A DNA stretch of 5,256 nt from Bacteroidales bacterium (GTDB taxonomy: Bacteria > Bacteroidota > Bacteroidia > Bacteroidales > WCHB1-69): assembly GCA_028683685.1 (NCBI GenBank), contig JAQUHH010000182.1, positions 1 through 5,256 on the forward strand, read 5' to 3'. Both the position numbers and the translations under genes were made by a program. Each line of letters opens with the position of its first letter. The first letter of the stretch is position 1. The notes under the pieces were generated by a model. The model ran no database searches and was not told the DNA's origin. It saw nothing but the letters and a program-made list of their open reading frames with translations. This document shows positions 1 to 5,256 of this stretch, one piece after another.

Positions 1-720
1 AATCCTGCCGTCAATGCTTATATTAGAGATATTAGTGCAGGTGCTTATTTTGAAAATAGATATTTGCTTAAAGAGTTGAGTTACAGAGGCTTGGGAGTGG
101 TTTTGCCCGTAGCTCAGAACGATGCTTTTGCATTGAATGTTCAACAGTTTGGCTATGCTCAATATTTAGAATCAAAAATTGGTTTGGCATACAGTAAAAA
201 ATTTGGGGAATCTTTTTCTGCTGGTTTGCAGTTTGATTATTTAAATACGTTTATCGGTGAAGGCATTGGAAACAAGCATTCTTTTACTTTTGAATTTGGT
301 CTTTTTTCAAGATTTAATAAAAAGCTGTCTCTGGGATTTATGGCTTACAATCCGGCTCGAATGAAGTTGACCGACTACAACGGATACAATGATTATATTC
401 CCGTTATTTTGAAATTGGGAGCTCGTTACGAATTTTCAGATCGTATTTCAGCCATTTCAGAGGTTGAAAAAGATATCTATCGTGATTTTGTATTGAGGTT
501 TGGATTGGATTATAAATTGTCCGATTTTTTGTATTTTAGAGGTGGATTATCAACAGGGGTGGTTGCGTATAGTTTTGGGGTGGGAGTTCATTATAATAAT
601 ATAAAATTTGATATTTCAACTTCTGTTCATCAAGTTTTAGGACCCAGTCCTCAAATATCATTAATGTATACTTTCAATAAAAAAGCTCATTCAAAATCAC
701 AATCGAATTCTAGTTTTTAA
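1..720 (+). CDS. PorV/PorQ-like outer-membrane beta-barrel protein, 5'-truncated by the window edge
   Basis: The frame is open from base 1 to the TAA at 718-720, giving 239 visible residues; the true start and signal peptide lie upstream. The TTG at 64 is an internal codon, because the residues before it (NPAVNAYIRDISAGAYF) read on naturally. The fragment opens with an NPA motif, which in PorV/PorQ-type proteins of Bacteroidota follows soon after the mature N-terminus, so probably only some tens of residues are missing. The rest alternates amphipathic strands rich in aromatic and Gly residues with short polar turns. It includes the family-like patterns GLAYSKKFGE, GLQFDYL, GFMAYNPARM, FRFGLDYK-type repeats and a final HQVLGPSPQISLMYTF strand. 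A short hydrophilic Ser/Lys-rich tail follows the last strand. The next gene starts 9 bases after the stop, so the two are almost certainly co-transcribed. Membership of the broad barrel family is fairly secure. A specific role, such as the PorV shuttle of T9SS, is not shown by the sequence. Confidence 0.8.
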   Translation, partial: NPAVNAYIRDISAGAYFENRYLLKELSYRGLGVVLPVAQNDAFALNVQQFGYAQYLESKIGLAYSKKFGESFSAGLQFDYLNTFIGEGIGNKHSFTFEFGLFSRFNKKLSLGFMAYNPARMKLTDYNGYNDYIPVILKLGARYEFSDRISAISEVEKDIYRDFVLRFGLDYKLSDFLYFRGGLSTGVVAYSFGVGVHYNNIKFDISTSVHQVLGPSPQISLMYTFNKKAHSKSQSNSSF

Positions 721-729
721 TCTGCATCG

Positions 730-2811
730 ATGAAATTTATAAGAAAATACATATTCCTAATTGTTGTTCTTCTGAATGCTTTTTGTCTCAGAGCTCAAGA
801 AATAGATACGGTTCAAACAGATGCCTCCGTTGAATCATTAATTGAAAATTTTGTTGAAGAATTGGATGCTGAAGTTGATTTTACTGAATTGGTGGAAGAT
901 TTTCAGTTTTATCTTCAATATCCAATGAATTTGAATGATCCTGACTATGATGTTTTGAAACGGGTTTTTAATTTAAGTGATTATCAAGCGTATCAATTAA
1001 AATCATATTTAACCGTCACTGGTGAGATTCAAACTCTGTATGAATTATCTAGCATTCAGGGATTTGACAAGCAGACTGTATATCGGCTTTTGCCTTTTGT
1101 TAAAGTGGAACCTATTCGTAATCCATATAAAATAAATCTTAAACAAGTATTTAAATATGGTAGAAATCAGCTTTTTGTTCGGACTCAAGGGGTCTTGGAG
1201 GAACAGCTGGGTTATTCTGAAGCTAGTGACTCGTTGCTTGAGGCTCGCCCTAATGCTCGATATTTAGGAAGTCCATACAGATTATATACACGATATGGCT
1301 TTAATTATCAAAATAAAATTCGTTTTGGTATTACGGCTGAAAAAGATCCGGGCGAAGAGTTTTTTAAAGGAAGTCAGAAAAATGGCTTTGATTTTTATTC
1401 TGCACATTTGTTTATTCGTGATTTTGGAGTTGTTAAATCTTTGGCAATAGGCGATTATCATTTGCAGTTTGGACAAGGATTAACACTTTGGACAGGCATG
1501 GGATTTGGAAAATCTTCCAATATCGCTTCCATTAAAAAGCGTGCTCAAGGAATTCGTCCTTATACCTCTGCCAATGAGTATGGATTTATGAGAGGAGCTG
1601 CCACCACTTTAAGGTATAAGGATTTTGAATGGAGTTTGTTTTATTCTAAAAATACGATTGATGCTGCGGTAGACTCTCTCAACGCGGAAGAGTTTTATAT
1701 TGCATCATTGCAAGAAACTGGATTTCATCGTAATGCTACTGAATTGGCTGGGAAAAGTGCCTCTTGGCAGCAGTTGTATGGTTTTAATTTAACCTACAAA
1801 AGAGAGTTTTCAAAGATTGGTCTGACTATGTATGAGTCTACTTTTGAAAAAGATTATTTGAAAAATACTAGTTTTTATAATCAATTTGATTTTTCGGGCA
1901 TTAAGAATCAATGTGTGGGGGTCGATTATGAAGCTTATTATCGGAAAGCTGGCTTTTTTGGTGAAGTTTCTGCAAGTGCAAATGGGGGTTGGGGGGTCGT
2001 TAATGGACTCAATATGCAATTGGATCCAATGGTCGGAATCTCTTTGGTGCATCGTTTTTATTCTGTGGATTACCAAAATTTAAATGCTCTCGCTTTTGGG
2101 GAAGGTACCCAAAATGCAAATGAACAAGGTTTGTTTTTAGGAGCAAATATGATTTTTAGTTCAAAATTAACCCTCGATGCTTATTACGATTTATTTTCCT
2201 TTAAATGGCTCAGATATAGAGTAGATGCTCCTTCAAATGGCAGCGATTATTTAGTGCAACTTAATTATACTCCTTCTCGATATACTTCTGTATATGTTCG
2301 TTATCGTGCCAAAACAAAAGCTTTAAATAATAGTTCAGATGTTTTTTTGAATAAAATTTATCCCAGTGAAAAACAAAATTTTAGATTGCATTTTTCTCAT
2401 CGTTTAATGCGTAATCTCTCTATCAAAAATCGTGTGGAGTGGACTGCATATGATAATGGGGTGGATAAAACGAAATTTGGATTTTTAATGTACCAGGATG
2501 TCGCTTATAATTTTCAAAAAATTCCATTGAATGTTTCTGTTAGATATGCAATTTTTGATACAGATTCGTATGATGCTCGTATGTTTGCATACGAAAGTGA
2601 TGTTTTGTATGCTTTTTCAATTCCTGCGTATTATTATAAAGGAAGTCGATGGTATTTCTTACTCAAATATAAAATTGCTAATAATTTAGATTTCTGGTTG
2701 CGCTTTTCGCAAACTTGGTATGTCGACAGAGATTTAGTATCTAGTGGTTTAGAAGAAATTCAAGGAAACACTAAAACTGAAATTAAAGCTCAAATTAGAT
2801 TAAAGTTTTAG
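730..2811 (+). CDS. Helix-hairpin-helix domain outer-membrane beta-barrel protein (ComEA-like HhH module)
   Basis: This is a 693-residue exported protein. Residues 1-22 form a Sec signal peptide with a basic N-terminus, a hydrophobic core and likely cleavage between A22 and Q23. Cys19 does not sit in a proper lipobox. Residues about 24-60 are strongly acidic. Residues about 62-126 carry two helix-hairpin-helix-like units, with turns near FNLSDYQ (80-86) and IQGFDKQT (109-116), ending in RLLPFVKVEP. This module resembles the ComEA-type DNA-binding fold. From about 130 to the end the protein is a long run of amphipathic strands, including the family-typical GDYHLQFGQGLTLWTG (241-256). The last residues, SGLEEIQGN through QIRLKF, end in Phe like a barrel assembly signal. 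The family is common in Bacteroidota and often annotated only as 'helix-hairpin-helix domain-containing protein'; its function is not established. DNA binding in the periplasm is an inference. The ATG at 730 is supported by the signal peptide, and no Shine-Dalgarno sequence precedes it. Confidence 0.88.
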   Translation: MKFIRKYIFLIVVLLNAFCLRAQEIDTVQTDASVESLIENFVEELDAEVDFTELVEDFQFYLQYPMNLNDPDYDVLKRVFNLSDYQAYQLKSYLTVTGEIQTLYELSSIQGFDKQTVYRLLPFVKVEPIRNPYKINLKQVFKYGRNQLFVRTQGVLEEQLGYSEASDSLLEARPNARYLGSPYRLYTRYGFNYQNKIRFGITAEKDPGEEFFKGSQKNGFDFYSAHLFIRDFGVVKSLAIGDYHLQFGQGLTLWTGMGFGKSSNIASIKKRAQGIRPYTSANEYGFMRGAATTLRYKDFEWSLFYSKNTIDAAVDSLNAEEFYIASLQETGFHRNATELAGKSASWQQLYGFNLTYKREFSKIGLTMYESTFEKDYLKNTSFYNQFDFSGIKNQCVGVDYEAYYRKAGFFGEVSASANGGWGVVNGLNMQLDPMVGISLVHRFYSVDYQNLNALAFGEGTQNANEQGLFLGANMIFSSKLTLDAYYDLFSFKWLRYRVDAPSNGSDYLVQLNYTPSRYTSVYVRYRAKTKALNNSSDVFLNKIYPSEKQNFRLHFSHRLMRNLSIKNRVEWTAYDNGVDKTKFGFLMYQDVAYNFQKIPLNVSVRYAIFDTDSYDARMFAYESDVLYAFSIPAYYYKGSRWYFLLKYKIANNLDFWLRFSQTWYVDRDLVSSGLEEIQGNTKTEIKAQIRLKF

Positions 2812-2863
2812 GAACGATGTATTCTTTTCGTTGACTTTTTTAATCAATACTTAATTTTAAAAA

Positions 2864-3541
2864 ATGAAAAAAAAGTATTTTCTATATAATAAACTCAAAA
2901 TTTGTTTTTTAGGCTTTTCTATTTTGTTTATTGGATCGCTGTTTTCACAAAAAGATTCTACTTGGGAAGTTAAAAATGTTCGTATGTCCGTATCTTCAGG
3001 AATGGCTATTCCTATTGGTGGAGCTTATGTGTTTTCTGAATCTCCCGAAATTTACAAAGGGTTTAATGCTTTTAAAACTCATAATCCTACCATCTCTTTT
3101 TCTTTTATGGCTGAAACTCCTTGGAAAAATAATTGGTTTTTGCTTGATTCATTGTATCTTGGAGCTCGATTCTCTACTCAAAAATTTTACGCTAAGAATT
3201 TAACTTTTAATGACAATCTATGGATCAATGCCTTTTATATTACTCTGAGTCGGTCGTTTAATTATCGTTTGATGCAACCTTATGCCCGAATTGGAATTGG
3301 TGGAGCTACCATGTTGACGAGTCTTAAAGCATTCGTTATTTCTGGAGGTGGTTCGCTTAGCGTAGGAACAAAATTTAATATCAATAAACATGTATTTGCC
3401 GTAGAATCTACCATTAATGCTCCTTTGATTGCATACAGAAATAAGTTGACGGCTTTTTGGGAAGTATCCTTTTTATATGTTTTTCAATACAATTATTTTA
3501 AAAAAGTGAAAGAACAAAATCATCCTTCATTTATTTATTGA
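2864..3541 (+). CDS. Small outer-membrane beta-barrel protein of unknown function
   Basis: I do not recognise a specific family for this 225-residue protein. Residues 1-28 look like a signal peptide: MKKK start, a long hydrophobic core (about 11-27), and cleavage expected after S28 before Q29, as is usual in Bacteroidota. The mature part begins with a strand-turn pattern (VRMSVSSGMAIPIGGAYVFS) like the first hairpin of small porin-type barrels. It continues with alternating aromatic/Gly strands: YLGARFSTQKF, INAFYITLSRSF, YARIGIGGATML, GSLSVGTKFNI and EVSFLYVFQYNYF. A short basic/polar tail follows the last strand. The length fits an 8-10-stranded barrel, but strand number cannot be fixed by eye. 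The start ATG at 2864 follows an A-rich leader with no Shine-Dalgarno sequence. The gene begins 52 bases after the preceding stop with no terminator in between, so read-through transcription from the upstream pair is plausible. No functional assignment is justified. Confidence 0.8.
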   Translation: MKKKYFLYNKLKICFLGFSILFIGSLFSQKDSTWEVKNVRMSVSSGMAIPIGGAYVFSESPEIYKGFNAFKTHNPTISFSFMAETPWKNNWFLLDSLYLGARFSTQKFYAKNLTFNDNLWINAFYITLSRSFNYRLMQPYARIGIGGATMLTSLKAFVISGGGSLSVGTKFNINKHVFAVESTINAPLIAYRNKLTAFWEVSFLYVFQYNYFKKVKEQNHPSFIY

Positions 3542-3659
3542 AATTGCTAATTAATATTTAATTATTGTATTTTATTTAGCTGAATTTTAGTCTATACGAA
3601 AGGAAGGTGTTAAATATTTGTTTTGGAGGAGAATAATATCAGAATATTTTTTTTATCTC

Positions 3660-3690
3660 TTGTTTGTTTAAAATAAAACATCTATTTTTG
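3660..3690 (+). promoter_or_regulatory. Bacteroidota-type promoter for the secreted thioredoxin-fold gene
   Basis: TTG at 3660-3662 (within TTGTTTG) and TATTTTTG at 3683-3690 are separated by 20 bases. This matches the known Bacteroidota primary-sigma consensus, a -33 TTG and a -7 TAnnTTTG about 17-23 bases apart. Transcription would begin a few bases past 3690, leaving a leader of roughly 35 bases before the ATG at 3732. The site lies in the only sizeable intergenic gap of the window. In AT-rich DNA such matches can arise by chance, but the exact -7 element and the correct distance from the start codon favour a real promoter. Confidence 0.65.
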
Positions 3691-3731
3691 TTTATGTAAT
3701 AATACGGTTTAGTAACTTAATAATTTTCTTT

Positions 3732-5195
3732 ATGAAAAATAAATTTATTCTTTTTGGACTTTTAGTAAGTCTTAATTTTTTTGCGTTTGCTCAATTACCC
3801 AATGGTAGTTATGCAAAGAATTTTTCCATGGAAGACATCTATGGGGTGAATCATACTTTGTATGAGCACACAGATTCTCTAAAACCAGTGGCACTTGATT
3901 TTTTTGCTACTTGGTGCAATCCTTGTTGGTCATATCACAATACGCATGCTTTTAAAACAGCATATGAAACATGGGGCCCTCCTGGAACAAATGAAATGAT
4001 GTTGTTTGCAATAGAGGGTGATGAAGCTTCCATTGCAACCATTCAATCTTCCTTGAGAGATTGGTCAGACGGTACTCCATATCCAATTTTGCCTACGGTT
4101 TCTCCAAATTTGTCTCAAGTGACCAGTGATTATAGAATTTCAGCGTTTCCTACTGTTTACGTTGTTTGTCCAAACAGAAAAGTATATTCAGTGGGACGGG
4201 CAAATGCAAATACAATTAAATCCAGAATGGCTCAATATTGTACAGGTATACCAAATGAAGCAGTGAATGCTGCTGTTTTTAGTTTCGACTCTCCTAAAAA
4301 CTTAATCTGCCAATCTTTGATTCCTAAAATTAGCATTCAAAATCTTGGTACATCTAACCTAACAAGCGCAAAAATTATTTGCAAAATTGATGATGTTATC
4401 GTTAAAGAACATCCTTGGACAGGAAACTTAAGCAGATTTGATGTTGCGAATGTAATCATTACTCCTGCAATTAATACTTCTGAATTGTCTCCAGGTTCTC
4501 ATGAATTCAAATTTGAAATTGTCGAACCTAATGGTGGAGTGGATGCAGTTCCAGCTGATAATATTCAAACAAGTACATTCAAAATAGCAAATGACCCTGT
4601 TGACATTCAGGTTATTATTAAAACAGATAATTATCCTGGTGAAACTACATGGGAAATAAAGGAACAAGTTTCCCCAAATTTGACAATCGCCTCAGGTGGA
4701 CCCTATTCTCAACAAACAAATTCAAACACTTTTTGTGCTGAACAAATATGTTATGATTTTATAATTTATGATTCTTTTGGCGATGGAATGGCTTATAATG
4801 GGGTTGTTGGTCATGTTGTGGTGAAAAGAGGGGACGATACTTTGGTTTTCTTTAAAGGAAATGTCAGTGGTTTTGGTGATTCATATACAGTACCATTCTG
4901 TTTGTCTCCTGCTTCTATTGAGAACAATGATTTATTTGAACAAAACTTCTCTTTCTTTCCAAATCCGGTGACCAATAATGAATTGTTTATCGACTTTATT
5001 GCAACTTCAAATGATCAATTACTTATTGATTTGTATGATGTAACTGGAAAAAAAGTACGTAGTGTCAATAAAGGTACATTTAATCAAGGAAATCATCAGA
5101 TTAACCTAAATGGTCTTGATTTAATAAAAGGGGTATATATAATGAAAGTTCATTACGATTCTTTTATTACTACTCGAAAATTAATGATTCAGTAA
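3732..5195 (+). CDS. Secreted thioredoxin-fold protein with T9SS type A sorting domain
   Basis: This 487-residue modular protein begins with a Sec signal peptide (residues 1-20, cleavage A20/Q21). Residues about 22-171 form a thioredoxin-like domain: the active-site motif is WCNPCW (C62, C65) after the ALDFFAT strand, and the cis-proline loop is SAFPT (P140). The following text, SYHNTHAFKTAYETWG, resembles a thioredoxin subfamily recurrent in secreted Bacteroidota proteins. Residues about 180-288 look like a CARDB-type beta-sandwich (SIQNLGTSNLTSAKI, then SPGSHEFKFEIVEPNG). Residues about 291-392 form the beta domain typified by TDNYPGETTWEI and YDSFGDGM (346-353), often found in T9SS cargo. 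Residues about 405-487 are a type A sorting domain: FFPNPVTNNELFIDF, LYDVTGKKVRS, then GVYIMKVHYD and a basic end. After Sec export the sorting domain should direct T9SS secretion and be removed. Thiol-disulfide exchange at the surface or outside the cell is likely but substrates are unknown. The gene has its own promoter and terminator. No Shine-Dalgarno sequence precedes the ATG. Confidence 0.9.
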   Translation: MKNKFILFGLLVSLNFFAFAQLPNGSYAKNFSMEDIYGVNHTLYEHTDSLKPVALDFFATWCNPCWSYHNTHAFKTAYETWGPPGTNEMMLFAIEGDEASIATIQSSLRDWSDGTPYPILPTVSPNLSQVTSDYRISAFPTVYVVCPNRKVYSVGRANANTIKSRMAQYCTGIPNEAVNAAVFSFDSPKNLICQSLIPKISIQNLGTSNLTSAKIICKIDDVIVKEHPWTGNLSRFDVANVIITPAINTSELSPGSHEFKFEIVEPNGGVDAVPADNIQTSTFKIANDPVDIQVIIKTDNYPGETTWEIKEQVSPNLTIASGGPYSQQTNSNTFCAEQICYDFIIYDSFGDGMAYNGVVGHVVVKRGDDTLVFFKGNVSGFGDSYTVPFCLSPASIENNDLFEQNFSFFPNPVTNNELFIDFIATSNDQLLIDLYDVTGKKVRSVNKGTFNQGNHQINLNGLDLIKGVYIMKVHYDSFITTRKLMIQ

Positions 5196-5216
5196 GTTTT
5201 TTTAATTTTGGTTTTT

Positions 5217-5248
5217 AAAGAGAGGGGAAATTTCCCCTCTCTTTTTTT
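5217..5248 (+). terminator. Rho-independent terminator of the secreted thioredoxin-fold gene
   Basis: Bases 5217-5244 are a perfect inverted repeat of 14 bases per arm centred between 5230 and 5231. In RNA it would fold as a 12-bp stem (5217-5228 with 5233-5244) containing a GAGAGGGG/CCCCTCTC core and an AATT loop. The stem runs into seven T (5242-5248). It begins 21 bases after the stop codon at 5195. The left flank has only three A, so it should act mainly on the + strand. Confidence 0.93.
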
Positions 5249-5256
5249 CTGAAACT

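Noticed and set aside
1917..1996. G runs of five or six (1917-1921, 1984-1988, 1991-1996), considered as a phase-variable tract or G-quadruplex.
   Set aside because: The runs are short for slippage-driven switching, the frame is intact across them, and the three runs are too far apart and too few for a convincing quadruplex. They encode ordinary Gly/Val/Trp codons.
1282..2083. Open frames on the - strand (1282-1476 and 1810-2076) and a second + frame at 1886-2083.
   Set aside because: They lie wholly inside the well-supported HhH-barrel gene, and their translations show no recognisable domain or plausible protein composition.
2931..3203. Overlapping + frame of 90 codons inside the small barrel gene.
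   Set aside because: The overlapping gene has a signal peptide and barrel strands. This alternative frame gives a Leu/Phe-rich product typical of an out-of-frame reading of T-rich DNA.
3542..3570. AT-only inverted repeat after the small barrel gene: TAATTAA (3548-3554) and TTAATTA (3558-3564) with a 3-base loop, followed by T-rich sequence.
   Set aside because: A 7-bp stem with no G-C pair is too weak for a confident terminator, and such repeats are expected by chance in this AT-rich gap.
3625..3660. GGAGGAG at 3625-3631 looks like a strong Shine-Dalgarno sequence and could mark a small gene.
   Set aside because: No ATG, GTG or TTG follows at a usable distance, the sequence is about 100 bases from the next real start, and Bacteroidota genes rarely rely on such sites.
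4428..4667. Open frame on the - strand inside the secreted thioredoxin-fold gene.
   Set aside because: It is antisense to the continuous CARDB-like and DGM-type domains and shows no coding features of its own.

Overview
The window is AT-rich, roughly two-thirds A+T by eye. It carries four protein-coding genes, all on the + strand, and every product looks exported or outer-membrane. The sequence points to a Bacteroidota organism. Evidence for this is signal peptides cleaved just before Gln, start codons without Shine-Dalgarno sequences in AT-rich leaders, a C-terminal type IX secretion (T9SS) sorting domain, a helix-hairpin-helix/beta-barrel family typical of that phylum, and a promoter matching the Bacteroidota TTG / TAnnTTTG consensus. 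Genus or species cannot be read from the sequence.

Layout. Bases 1-720 are the 3' part of a gene for a PorV/PorQ-like outer-membrane barrel protein; its start lies upstream of the window. Nine bases after its stop, 730-2811 encodes a 693-residue protein with a signal peptide, an acidic segment, a periplasmic tandem helix-hairpin-helix module and a long predicted beta-barrel. After a 52-base gap, 2864-3541 encodes a small unrecognised outer-membrane barrel protein. These three could form one transcription unit, and no terminator or promoter is evident between them. A 190-base AT-rich gap (3542-3731) then holds a good Bacteroidota-type promoter. It serves 3732-5195, a 487-residue secreted modular protein with a thioredoxin-fold domain (CNPC), a CARDB-like beta-sandwich, a DGM-type beta domain and a T9SS type A sorting domain. 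A strong rho-independent terminator (5217-5248) closes that unit.

How the genes fit together. The first three encode envelope components. The close pairing of the first two suggests a joint outer-membrane role, possibly contacting DNA through the helix-hairpin-helix module, but this is inference. The fourth appears to be a separately transcribed T9SS cargo. Nothing in the window looks mobile: there are no IS ends, tRNAs, CRISPR arrays or convincing long repeats. I see no clearly undescribed system. The least understood element is the helix-hairpin-helix outer-membrane barrel and its partner.
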